A program made the translations under genes and the position numbers. Positions 22,129 to 33,700 of a stretch of 64,000 nucleotides of DNA are shown here, one piece after another. Every line of letters starts with the position of its first letter. Position 1 is the first letter of the stretch. The DNA lies in NCBI RefSeq assembly GCF_047663525.1, contig NC_092602.1, forward strand, positions 3,479,501 through 3,543,500, written 5' to 3'. This stretch comes from Anas platyrhynchos. Its lineage: Eukaryota > Chordata > Aves > Anseriformes > Anatidae. The notes below the pieces were generated by a model that was not told where the DNA came from, did no database searches, and saw nothing but the letters and a program-made list of their open reading frames with translations.

Positions 22129-22371
22129 GCCCGCCGCTGCCTCCCTTCCCCGGGGCGGGCCGGCCGGGCTTAGCACCCCCCCCTCAGCCGCCCTCCTTCC
22201 TCCTCCTCCCCGCGGGGGTTTCCATGGCGGAGCCCGCTCCTCGCCCTGCCCCTTCCCCTCAGCGCTCGCCTCAGCCCGGGGGCGGGCTCGGGGGAGGCGG
22301 CCGCTGCTCCTTGCCTCCTCCTCCTCCTCCTCCTCCTCCTCCTCCTCCTCCTCCTCCTCCTCCTCCCGCAT
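22129..22371 (-). other. RILPL2: Possible in-frame N-terminal extension of RILPL2
   Basis: The RILPL2 frame stays open upstream of the preferred start to an ATG at 22371. This adds 81 codons that begin Met-Arg followed by about 17 Glu from a GAG repeat, then an Arg/Gly/Pro-rich stretch. The context of the upstream ATG is weak (T at -3, C at +4) and human RILPL2 has no such extension. It is more likely 5' UTR, but it may be translated at a low level. Confidence 0.35.
22314..22366. repeat. (CTC)n / (GAG)n trinucleotide repeat
   Basis: Nearly perfect CTC repeat of about 17 units on the plus strand, read as GAG (Glu) in the RILPL2 frame on minus. A second, interrupted CTC/TTC tract at about 22067-22115 encodes the Glu/Asp run inside the accepted RILPL2 protein. 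Both lie within 300 bp of the shared RILPL2/SNRNP35 promoter. Confidence 0.9.
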
Positions 22372-22560
22372 GTAGGGCCGCGCCGTGAGGAGAGGTGAGG
22401 GGGAAGGGAAAAGGGTTTGGGGCCGGGGGGAGCCCCTCAGGACGGGGGGCGCCAGCCCGCAGAGCCCCGGGGCCCTCAGCGCCCGCCCGGCCTCAGGCGG
22501 GGCAGCGCCGGCCGCAGGCTCCGGGAGCCGCGAGAGGGCCCCGCCGGGCCCCGGGGCTGG
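22330..22560. promoter_or_regulatory. Bidirectional CpG promoter of RILPL2 and SNRNP35
   Basis: The RILPL2 coding start (minus) and the SNRNP35 leader (plus) face away from each other across a GC-rich segment. A donor, AG followed by GTGAGG at 22395, ends the likely non-coding first exon of SNRNP35. The two transcripts therefore start within about 100-250 bp of one another. No TATA box is seen, as expected for CpG-island promoters. Confidence 0.55.
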
Positions 22561-22955
22561 CTTTGGAGGTTTTATTTTTATTTATTTTCTGAGGATTGTT
22601 GTGTTTTGGGAAGAGTTTTTCAGCGTAAGGAGGTGACCGGCACCGCCCCGTGAAGGGTTTCGCAGCGTTTTATAGATGTTTGTGCTCACGCGAGCTGCTT
22701 GCTGCTGTGGAGGCAGAACGCTGCTGCTGGGCCTCAGCACCTACCTGCAGGAGTGTAGGTAACACTGTGGTGTCCTGCTGAAAAATCAGGATCTAACAAC
22801 AGTGACACGACCATTTTGTCACACTTTTGGGGTTTCTTGGGTGAAAAATGCTGTACAGCAGTGCCAAAAGTGCTTCTCGCACCACCTGATTTTATGTATA
22901 AAACATCAGCAGTGACCTGCGTGTGTAACGCTTATTTATTTATTTTTTCCACCAG
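22395..22955 (+). other. SNRNP35: SNRNP35 5' UTR intron
   Basis: Proposed intron between a donor at 22395 and the acceptor at 22954-22955. The acceptor has a T-rich tract. It is an ordinary GT-AG intron, not the U12 class that the gene product helps remove. Other upstream donors are possible. Confidence 0.5.
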
Positions 22956-22958
22956 ACA

Positions 22959-23756
22959 ATGAATGACTGGGCCCCCATAGCAAAGGAATATGACCCCCTC
23001 AAAGCAGGGAGCATCGATGGCACGGACGAAGAGCCCCATGACCGTGCCATATGGAGGGCTATGCTGGCACGTTACGTACCCAACAAGGGAGTTACGGGAG
23101 ATCCTCACCTCACCCTGTTTGTGGCAAGGCTCAATCTTCAGACAACAGAAGAGAAGTTAAAGGAGGTCTTTTCCCGGTATGGAGACATCAGAAAGATCCG
23201 TCTGGTTCGAGACTTGGTCACAGGCTTTTCCAAGGGTTATGCTTTTATTGAGTACAAAGAAGAACGTGCTCTGTTGAAGGCCCACAGAGATGCCAACAGG
23301 TTGGTTATTGACCAACATGAGATCTTTGTTGACTTTGAACTGGAGAGAACTCTCAAAGGATGGATTCCTCGGAGGCTTGGAGGTGGGTTTGGAGGCAAAA
23401 AAGAATCCGGGCAGCTACGGTTTGGAGGACGGGACAGACCTTTCCGAAAGCCCATCAATTTGCCAAATGTGAAAAATGATTTCTATGGAGAAGGCTCAGC
23501 AGAGAAAAGAAACTTTTCTCGAGAGGGAACAAGGGACTGGAGAACAAGGGACCGAGACCATGAAAGGAGCAGAGAAAAGAGATGGCCAGAAAGGGAACGG
23601 TCATGGGCTTGGGGTGACAGTGAGAGAGAGAGGGACTCCAAAGATGAGAGGAGCAGAGGAAGAGACAGGAAGGACAGAGATAGGAAAGACAGAGAGAGAG
23701 ACCGGAGCAGAGAGAGAGATACCAAGAAGCAAAGAGATGAAGATAAGCATCGATAG
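22959..23756 (+). CDS. SNRNP35: U11/U12 small nuclear ribonucleoprotein 35 kDa protein
   Basis: A single uninterrupted coding exon of 265 codons. The acceptor CCACCAG ends at 22955, four bases before the ATG, so the 5' UTR is spliced from a first exon ending near 22394. The protein is a component of the U11/U12 di-snRNP of the minor spliceosome and resembles U1-70K. The RNA recognition motif covers about 51-129, with RNP2 LFVARL at 53-58 and RNP1 KGYAFIEY at 92-99. The N-terminal WAPIAKEYDPLKAGSIDGTD and the GWIPRRLGGG stretch after the RRM match human. The C-terminus from about 175 is rich in Arg-Asp and Arg-Glu dipeptides and is about 19 residues longer than the human 246-residue protein I recall. 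The gene lies between the paralogues RILPL2 and RILPL1. Confidence 0.97.
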   Translation: MNDWAPIAKEYDPLKAGSIDGTDEEPHDRAIWRAMLARYVPNKGVTGDPHLTLFVARLNLQTTEEKLKEVFSRYGDIRKIRLVRDLVTGFSKGYAFIEYKEERALLKAHRDANRLVIDQHEIFVDFELERTLKGWIPRRLGGGFGGKKESGQLRFGGRDRPFRKPINLPNVKNDFYGEGSAEKRNFSREGTRDWRTRDRDHERSREKRWPERERSWAWGDSERERDSKDERSRGRDRKDRDRKDRERDRSRERDTKKQRDEDKHR

Positions 23757-24175
23757 CTGACAGCACCACGTCTTACAGGAACAATGGGAAGTTTGGGTAT
23801 GGTGACCATTCTTACCGTTCCCTAGAATATTGTGAGCCAAGTCCTGCTGCCCTTAGTGCTGCCTGGGATCTGCCTCTGCTGTCCTGGTAAATGAACTGGT
23901 GTGGAGGAGGTGATGCGGCAGGTTTGGCTCCCTGCAGTCTCTGGATAAAGCTGCTGCACCTTCTGGAGGACACGGACATGATTCAATTGCAGATGTCACC
24001 GTCAGCTTGGGGCTGTGAGCTGCGTTCCCTGAACCAGCAGCGGTCGTGTCACTGTCTTGTGCCTATGACTTTGACCTGCTAGCAGCTCTCTGTAGTTTGG
24101 TTCCTAGTGCAGTTACAATACCTTTTGTCGAATTGTTCTTCGGAGAAATTAAATTCTTCTATTAATATTTTGAAG
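23757..24175 (+). other. SNRNP35: SNRNP35 3' UTR
   Basis: Follows the TAG stop and ends at an ATTAAA signal at 24148-24153, with T-rich sequence after it. Short UTR; no AATAAA is close by. The true 3' end could lie further right. Confidence 0.5.
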
Positions 24176-25130
24176 TGGTGAATACTGTAAGAAATGCACT
24201 ACATGTACTGGCACCCCACTGAAATTGAGTACGCACCTCATTTGATACTCAGCTTGCTGCTTGGATGAGTGTTCGTGAGAGAGCTCCATATTTAATTCTT
24301 TATGTGTCAGATGTTCACAGTCATGTTGTGAGACAGGTGCCCTTTATGAAGTCACTTGTGAAGGAATAGAAATGAAACAATAGCAACAAACAAAGCTTTT
24401 GAAAAATGTGGCCCAAACCAGAAGCTGAAGGGAAGTGACTTTATTTTCTTGAAGACACTGGGACAGGTGAGATCTTAGTAATACTCCATCCTTAACTAGT
24501 TCTGTAAGGTATGAGAGGCATGTAATAAGAAATCTATTTTTAACATCATGGGAGGGTGTCATTCCCTTTATTAGAGGAATGCACACCACACAGCAGTAAG
24601 CAGGTCAGAAAACATCCCCAGTCATTATGTCAGAGGTCACTTAAGGATGGTGTCATGGCTCGATGCTGTGGTTGCAGCTGCATCCAGCTCTCGTTTCCTC
24701 CTCTCTGCAAGTGAAGTCCTGTCTGTGCAGGGTTTGAATGTTCCAGCAACTGGGCTTGCTGCTGGTTCTAGCTGAATTGGGGAAACCAGAGGGCAAAGCA
24801 CCCTCTATTTTCTGGCAGGATGTGTGTACAGGATGTGTATCCAGACATGCATCTTCCACTGAGGAGCTTACAGCATTCCTCAGTGAAATGGAAAGGATCT
24901 GTGGTGTTCTTTGCCATCATCAGCAACTCCTAAATATGTGCTAATATATTTTAAATCATATTCTTGGCAGTTTTTGAATGGCCATATCCAAAACCTTGCC
25001 CAGTTTGAGGCTGTATTTCCATTTATAAGCCTTTTTCAGGGGAAAGAAGACAGACCTGTACACTGCATCCCCAGAACAGGTAGTAAGTTAGACTTCCACA
25101 AAAATAAAAAAGGACACAAGTCTTTCAGAA
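24176..25130. other. Convergent intergenic gap between SNRNP35 and RILPL1
   Basis: About 950 bases between the proposed 3' ends of two converging genes. No exon, repeat family or RNA gene was recognised. Confidence 0.5.
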
Positions 25131-27798
25131 ACGCTTGTTTTTCAGAAATATTTATTAAACCGTTAAAATGATTTACTGCCCAACCAAAACAAAACCAAAA
25201 AAAAACTTCAGTGATCCTGCACTTTGGAGACAGGATTGTTACGTCCCATACCTGACAACATCCCGGCCCCTTTTTTAAAAGCAGATTTTAGTTAATATTG
25301 AGAAACTACACGACAGATCTTCAACTCTTTACATACTCATCCCTACGTGCCATCTTCTCAGATGACACTTGGTGTGTATAAACTCAGCGCTTCTAACGTG
25401 AGAAGGAGGAGCGAGGTGGTTAATACTAGCAGGTCAGGAGTGACTCATTAGATTTTTGAGGTAATGGGCTACAGAGATGAACAGGGAAGGTTGTACTGCT
25501 TAGTGCCATTGTTTGAAATCAGCTGCAGATTTGACCCAACAATAGCGCACTGGGCTCTAGCGTATGGGACTAGCTGTACGTGCACTAGGCCAGGAGAGTT
25601 TTTAATACATGAGCTTAGATGCTGGGGGAAACAGTTCAGCCTGTGGTTTCCTATTATCCCAGCTCAGTGCTCTTGGCTGATTTGAAAGCAATGTGCTTAT
25701 TCAGGCTGGGAATCTGCCGCATTCTTGCATTGTTTCTGATCACTGCATCTCTTCTAAATGTGTCAAATGACTGTAAACTATGCTAGGGAGAGAGAGGAAT
25801 CATTCACAATTTATTTAACTGCCTGATCCAACTGTAGTGTGCTCTTTATTCCTCCGCCCCCGTGCGGAAGTGAAGTCAGGATGTTAGCAACTTAACTTTA
25901 CAATAAGACTTCCCCCATGTAAGAACCGACTCTCACGGCAGGGTGAAGTGCTGCTCTTTTATGGATACAGCTTTCTGTAAGCATAAAACTCATGATGTGT
26001 TACCAAAACGTAACCAGGCAAAATTATCTCTGCCTAATATTAGCATCAGATGCTAGTGTCACTATTTCAAATGGAAATGCCTTCCGTGTAAGGCCACATT
26101 TCCCCCTCCTGCCCCAAATGGCAATGATGCCTGGCAGGCACCATAAACACTTTCTCTACCTAGAACCCGCTGAGGGTCTGTGTTCAAACAGAGCAGTTAC
26201 AGGCGGGAGCAGAGCAGCGTTCAGCCCACCCCAGCAACAAAATGGTTCCCTGGCACAGCTCCCCAAGGAGTGAACCGTTTGCTGCCCTTACACATTTAGG
26301 AATCTGGTGGGGGATCATCCTGGACTGAAAACAACTGGCCTGTACTCGACACCGGGCTCTTCACAGAGCAGATGCTGCACTGCCACCAGCAGCCCCTAGC
26401 ACTAAGCAGCACCTGCACAAGCCTTGCTGTCACTCGAGGAACTCCTCACCAGCAGTGCTCTGCTTCAGCACCGACTCTCCTGGCAGGCAGCGACGTTCAC
26501 AGGTGACCTCCTCACCACCTCCCTCACAAGGAGGAGCAGCCGGTGGCTGTGTTTGTGCTCTCCCACTGGGCCAGAGCCTGGTGAGGTGCAGAGCCAGGGT
26601 GCCACACGCAGTGGTTATACTGCACGGAGCTTTAGTGTTAAGGTTTCTGTAAGCACAACCTCAGGCGGTCCCAAGGGTCTCACGCTTACTTAACTGCAAA
26701 GCGGATCTAAAACCAACCTCCTGGCAGTTCATGTGTGGGGTTTTTGGGGGCAAATTAAGGCCCTTGTAATTGCGGGTTACCCAAACATCAATCAACAGCA
26801 GCAGAGCAACCTGCATATGCAGAATTCGCCCACTCTGCCACCCAAAATAGTGTTTAGACTAGTCAGAAAAAAGGTTTTGAGTTGGAGTCATCTCTAAGTT
26901 AGTTAAAATAGCTCGTGTCAGCTACTTGAGGATGTCTTTTACTCTGAGTTAGGCAGAAAAGTGGAGTGTGACTTAAATCAAAACCTGTCTGTGGGAAGGG
27001 GACCTAACTCCTTTACAGCAACTGTGCTACTCTAGGGGGAAGTCCCTGGTAAGAAAAAAAAATAAGTGTTAGAATTCCTCATAGTAAGCAATTTGTTTTC
27101 TGTTAATACTGCAGAACTCATGGCAAAATGCAAGGCACGCTCACCTCGTACATTGGTTTCTTCATGCTTTAGGCACTATAAGCAGCAAGGGAAACGTATA
27201 CACTCACTATCCCTCTCAAGGCTACTCCAGTTTATCAATTTGTATCAGGTGAATTTCCAAGTGGTTACTCTGCAAAAGGCAGGTGCCAGCTGAACTTGAC
27301 AGGACAGAGCAGTACTAAGACCTGCCATGGAGAGTGGCCAGCTGTGGTGTTTTCCTCTTGAAAAAAAAAATCCTAGCAAATTATGAAAAAGCAAACAACC
27401 CAAAATTTTAACAAACAGGGTAACGGAGTCTTTGCCAATAGATATTGTACACTGCAAACAAACTTCTATTAATGGCACAGGTCCTTTTTTTGGTTTAGAG
27501 AAGCTCGTGTTACTGTAGTTAATGCGTGAACAAGAACGTAGACTTGTTATTCAGCACGAAACAAGTCATCTAGAAGCTTCAACGTCCCAGGGCATCGATG
27601 ACTGCAAAGCTTGGACTCTGTGTTCAACAGTCACCAAGTGAACAGTGCGGGATCCCTTTGGAGGAGTACAGCTGAGACACAACCACAGAGGTGTGCAAGG
27701 CAAATAAAAACGACGAGCTGCCAGATTTGTTCACAGAAGCTTCTTGTTACTAGACTGTTGAGATCTACTGCAGGAAGCTGATCACCTCAGGGTTTTAG
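25131..27798 (-). other. RILPL1: RILPL1 3' untranslated region
   Basis: Minus-strand sequence after the RILPL1 stop at 27799-27801. AATAAA on minus occurs at 25151-25156, which would give a 3' UTR of about 2.6 kb. Nearer alternatives on minus lie at 25810-25815 and 25845-25850. No other gene is seen in the stretch. Confidence 0.5.
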
Positions 27799-30700
27799 TC
27801 ACAGGTGCTGCAGGGCTTCTTGTCCTTGTTCGGTGTAGGTGTCATCTCTATTTGAATTTGACCATTCGCCAAAAGTATCCTGGAAGTGGACATTTTTCTG
27901 GGATGCCTGCATGCGTCTCTTATCACGAGAGAAGAAACTAAACCTTCCGGTTAGGAAGGAGGAGGAAGGGAGGGGAGGGAAAAGAAAGAAGACTGTTTAC
28001 CGTCTTGAAAACACTTCAAACCCCCGACACGACACACAGCACAAAAAAACACAGAGAGCAAAAAACTCCATTTGCATCTGCAAAAACTAAGGCAGTGAAG
28101 CCTGATGGGAGTGCATGTCAAAATGTTATTAGAGATGAAGTCATTGCAATCTCAAGCAGCTTTGCTATGGAAGCTTCACATAAGCTCTAACTGCTGTTGA
28201 CTCTGCGAGGTGCAGTTATTGTTTTAGGTGTATAACCTGCCCCTTCCCCAGCCTTGAAATACAAAAGCAACAAAATACAACATGTTAGTTTCTCAGCATA
28301 AGTAAAGTGGTATCTTTAGCATTAAATCTGTATAATTTACCATGAAGCAGAAATAAATAATATTTTTAGGGGTGCCAGCAGGGAAATTCATAAGATAAAA
28401 GAAATAAGCCTCCACCATTTTTTTCTAAGTGAACAGATTTTGATACATACGCTAGATTCCTGCAAAAATAATTGAACAAATGCACATGGGCTCACAAGAG
28501 TTTGCAGGATGAAGGCTCTAAACAAATGCACACAAATGTGCACGTCATTTCCTGTCACACAGCTTGGGTGCTCTAAGATAATGACGTACGTGAACCAACA
28601 GCCATTTAATACAACAACATATTGCCAGCTGACAACACAGCTAAAAAATAGTCGGAAAAGCGCTTAGTGTCATTCTCATTTGTATAGCATGAGGTTACTT
28701 GATTAAGCAAACTCAATATTTGTAACGAGTTCAGTACAAGAGGTGTTAGTGCAGTGTTTCAGTCTGCTGAGAAATGCAAAAGTTTTGGTTCCAGCTGCCG
28801 AGGGTTCGAGTTGGCTGCATGCCCTCTGGGCTTCACTGGTGCACTTCAGGGGGAAGCACTGTTGTGCTTGCACAGGACCATGCACAACGCGGTGCTGATC
28901 CAGGATAGGACTTGCTAAATGCTTCTACAGTAAGAGATTACATAAATATAAATGCAGCTCTTACAGCAGATGGACTGTTTGCCAGGGCATAAACCTGGCC
29001 CTGTGTCTACACCCCACTGTCATCACTGTTCCTCCTCTGCCTGCGCTCCCTTCAGCCTCCCCTCAGTACCACGATCCCAACCATCCCAGCTGTCTCGTGC
29101 AAAACAGGGCGTTCTGCCTCTGATGTCACATAGGAGGCTGAATTTGAGTGTCAGGTGAGGCTTAAGGCAGCTTTCTCACAAAAACATCCTATGATATGTG
29201 CAGGTAAGGACACTGATAATTATTAATAAGCTGTTCTTGACTAGAAAGTGATATAAAAGGCTACCCAAGTGCACTGCAAAGTAACGGATGTTGCTAGCAG
29301 GACCTGAACTTTTGCATTTCCTGGCTTCAAATTACAGCCTTAACAGTGAAATAAGTCTTTTGCACTTAATTAGTCTGATAGTTTTCTCCCACTTTCATCA
29401 CAGGAGCTCAAATTCACACATATATGCTCTATCTTTTCAGGGCCAGGTCCAATTCCAGCTGACACGTGACGTGTGCATTCACTAGGGATTTCTGCTGGGC
29501 ACCTTCAGTCCTGCGTGGTCAGGTTGAGCACCCTGGAGTCCACGCAGAGGACTGCTCTATTTATGCAGTAAGTTTCAAATGTCAGCCTTCAGTAATTTTT
29601 CACTTTCTATCATGAAATAAGTAAGAGAAAAATGTTTTTGTAAAATCTCTACACCAAGCAGAAGGATTAGGGGGGTTTATTCCTTCTGAAACAATGAAAA
29701 TGGTTCTTAGAACTTGAAAATGTTTATGGAGTATATGCAAAAAAGCATATCTGTGGAGAGGAAGGGAATTGTGTATACTGTGTTGCTGCTGTAGATGTAA
29801 AGACCTCTAAAGCAGCAGTTCTAATGCAAAAAGAGTTTGCTTTAACAATTATCAGCAAGTACCTCCTCCAGCGACAGCCAAGAATAGGGTGACAGAATTG
29901 ATTATTGAGTGTATACTCTATTCCAAAATACATAATTAGAGACAAAATCTACAGTGCATAGAGAGAAAGAAAACATGGAAGCAACAACCTATCATTAAAA
30001 CTGGAAATTACTGTAGATATCAGCCGTTACATTCTGCAAATCTAACTCATTTGTAACAAGTCATTAGAATGACATTTTTATTTAAAAGCATTCGTGTGAA
30101 TTATGAATAGGCTGGCTTAGTAAGCAAAATTAACAGATTATGGTTAAAAATGCATATTCTATCAGTTTTCTAAGGAGTAGTGATTGGTTTAGCATGGTAA
30201 CAGTAAGGCAAAAGGTGATCAAATGTCAATAGTTGAGGATGAGAACGGAGGACTATGACAAGTTGTGCACTGACTGGTCATTCTGATTGGCACTTTGTGC
30301 TTCTGTGATCCCACAGGCAGCCGATGAGAATGCAACCAGCAGTGCGTGTTAACAGAGGGTCATGCAAAAGGAAAACATGGTACCAAACATTTAAAAAAAA
30401 ATTCCTACAAGGGACACAAGTCTTCTTATTGGCTGCAATGTGGGATCATCTGGAATCAATCCAGCTGCTACCATGGGCATTATGGCTGTAAAGATCCTGG
30501 TCAGGAAAGTACAGACACAGAAGAGGTAAGACTGGAGCAAGGGAAAGAAAAAGCATTCAATTAAAAAGAAAAGAGGCAAACATGATACACGGGGTTACTT
30601 TGAATTACCACACAGGACATACTACAGGGAGAGGTGGATCTGCATCACCTAAGACAGCTCTTCTCACTGAAAAACTCTCATTTAGAAAAAGCAGTCACCG

Positions 30701-33700
30701 AAACAGTTTAAATTGCTCTTGGATTTCTAAAAGATACCACTTTTCTGTTGTGAGGCAGCCTGCAGTCTGGGTTGGATTTCATCAGGGTATCACCACCTCT
30801 AGCAATGCAGAGCAGAGTGCACATTTTTCTTCCCAAGAAACAAACAGGCACAGACATAATGAAATGAACGATGAAGGTGTATGTTAAATACAAAACAGGA
30901 CTGTGCTGTGACTACCGGCTATTTGCACAGAAAACAGGGTTAGATAAGACGAGCATTACAGTTAAAAGACTTTACAAATTAACGTTTGTTAATAGTTGAT
31001 AGTTTCGAGTTAAAAATCACCACAGCTGAAATCTTAAAATCGCCTCCTGTGCAAGCTACTTGGTTAAAGGGCCTGGGTACCTCTTCCAGAAGAGCCTGCA
31101 TTGTTTCACATGCAGAAAGATGCTAACTGCAGGCAGCTAAGTACTGGTTTGAGACCTTGCAGCTACTCCAGCAGAAACACTTTCTAGCTGGCTAGCAGCA
31201 AGATCATTTCTTTGTAGGGATTCAGCACTTTCACTAGGCATTGGACAATTCATGCAACTTAGAGGCTGAGAGCATGCCGGCCGGGTGCTCAGCGCCCAGC
31301 CAGCCCCACACAAGCCTGCCAGCACACCTTCATCCGTACCTGGAACACCCTCTGTTTTTCTAAGGGTTCTCCTCAGAGGTTCTCCCTTGTGCCAAATATT
31401 TTTTTGAACTGTGGACTAATGTCAATTAAAAATTAAGTTGAAATCACGAGAGACATTTCACTTGTGACCAAACGCAGCTCTCCCCAACACAGCCACCCTT
31501 AACTGCTATTCTTAGATTCCAAACAAAAACAAACAAACATTGTTCTACCATTAGCAGTAGCTAGGACTTCTACTTTTACACACTGTGGCACACTCAGTTA
31601 GCTGCAGCAATCAGGCAGACACATCAGCTTTTGTAGGCTGCAAGAATAGGAAGAAAACGTATGGCTGTTTCAGGCATTACATCAGTGACAAACAAGCACA
31701 TATCCGTGAGGAGAAAACAAAAGGGTGTTTTCTGCTCAAAACAGAGGGAGCATTTTTAATCCTTGCACTCTTTCTCCTCGATAAAGCCTCCTGGTTATAT
31801 TATTTCATCAAAATTCTGACATGTGATGTGGCTGAGACAAATGCAGTATGATGAGATCAGAACCCAGTTTGCCCCAAACCTGCAAACTCTGGCAGTAAAA
31901 AAATGTGGATTACTGTGACTTCTGTTTCCTTTTCTTTATGTGGGTGCTGCATAGAAACATCTGAGCACATCTTAGATGGCACAAGCTATACATATCTCAT
32001 TCCCTGAGATACTGCATGGTCAAAGAAAAAGAGGCACACTACACAGGCAAGGATAAAACTTCTCCTGAGATGACAGCATCAGTCTCTTACTTTTGTACTT
32101 CAGCTTTTAGTTTAGTTAGGAGGAAAAGCCTGAAACAGAGGACAAAAAAAAACCCTGCTTTCTTTTATAAAAGCACTCTGCACGCAGACTTCAACCTTAT
32201 GAGCTTTCCTCACATCATTAGGGTACACAGAGTTTGTGTGTCAGCATGTTACCAAGGTGTCATAGGTGAGGTGCTGAGAGTGTTCGGCCTGTGACAGGGA
32301 GAAAGCAGCTCTGGAGAAAGCTTGCAGCAGGCCAGGAGTGCAGGTGGAGGTTTTAGAACAGGACCGGACAGACACTACACTTGGGTTCCTTGTTTCTCCC
32401 AGCAGTGAAATTTCCTGTCTTTTTAAAGCCGACAGCTGTACCCCTGCCACCAGCCCCTTCTTAACCACTTTGAGGTCTGCTTGGGTTGCAGGAGTAACCA
32501 ATCTACAAACACAACACTGACTAGACACACAGCAGAGGGGGCAAAGAAAATAAACCCACACTTGGCAAATCCCATCCAGACAGGCTGCAAGGACATGACA
32601 TATACGTAAACAATTACTGTCCTTCAGGTTATTTAAATAGAAGGTTTTATCTTCCCTTATTGAATGTGAAGGCTAAGTAAGGAGAGAGCAGAAAGAAACT
32701 GAGGGATTGAAGACGGCAGCTAAAGAACATAATTCCATCCCAACAGCAGGCTCAATACGCCCTTTCACAGTCCAGCAGAAGAAGACTCTTACCTTCTCTG
32801 GAACAGGCCAAAAGAACATGTTTTCACTTTTTATTGTGCGAGTTTTCAATTACATAAATTTAACCCAGAATCTGAGAAACAGGAAGATTAGATAGGCACC
32901 TGAAAATGTGTACTGATCAAATGGCCTGATGCTCAGCGGGTACTCGCTGATAAATTAACTGAGAGGAAGAAAGCAGCAAGCACCACAGCTAGTTGGACAC
33001 GCTCACGTTCCGCCTGCCATGGCTCCCTGCACTGTGATGTCTGCATGCAGACGGCAGAGCCAAGGCTGACACCCAGTCAGCGTGTGCTTTGACTTACAAT
33101 GGCTGCTTACAGCTTCATAAATCGACTGTGGGGCTGCAATCAACACAGACTGGGTACACTGAAAACAGCCACCCCCCCACAACAGCGCAAGCTTTAAAAA
33201 GTACTAAAATAAATTTAAAAGAAAAAGAAGCATTACAGGGGAGAGATCTGGTGAGACAAAGTATTATTACCAGTCACTTAATGAGTCCAAACTCAAAGTG
33301 TGTTTTTCAGTCATATGAGAGGAAGGGCTCTCAGCAAACCACGCAGCACAGAGGGAAGCTGGGGACTCTTGAAAATAATCAAAAGTGCCCTCCTGACTTT
33401 ATGGTGTTTTGGACCAGCACAGATCTTCCCATGAAACTTACTGTCACAGGGCTGCTGCTATTATTAAACAAAATCTGGAGGTTATGGACATGAAGACAGG
33501 ATGGAAGAGCTTTTTATGCTGAAACAAATGATTGTTCCAAAATCATTTATGCAGTTAAAAAAACTATGCTTCTGGTATCAGAAAAAAAATATCCGAAGAC
33601 TTGCTGTGAGATTATGAGACTTAATTTGGAATAAATCTAGAAGGAAGGAGTTTCAACTTCACTTTTGGACAACACTGTTAAACCCTTCACCAGGAGAGGG

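Noticed and set aside
21539-22375. Plus-strand frame of 278 codons with long serine runs.
   Set aside because: It is antisense to RILPL2 exon 1. The Ser runs are the complement of the GAG repeats.
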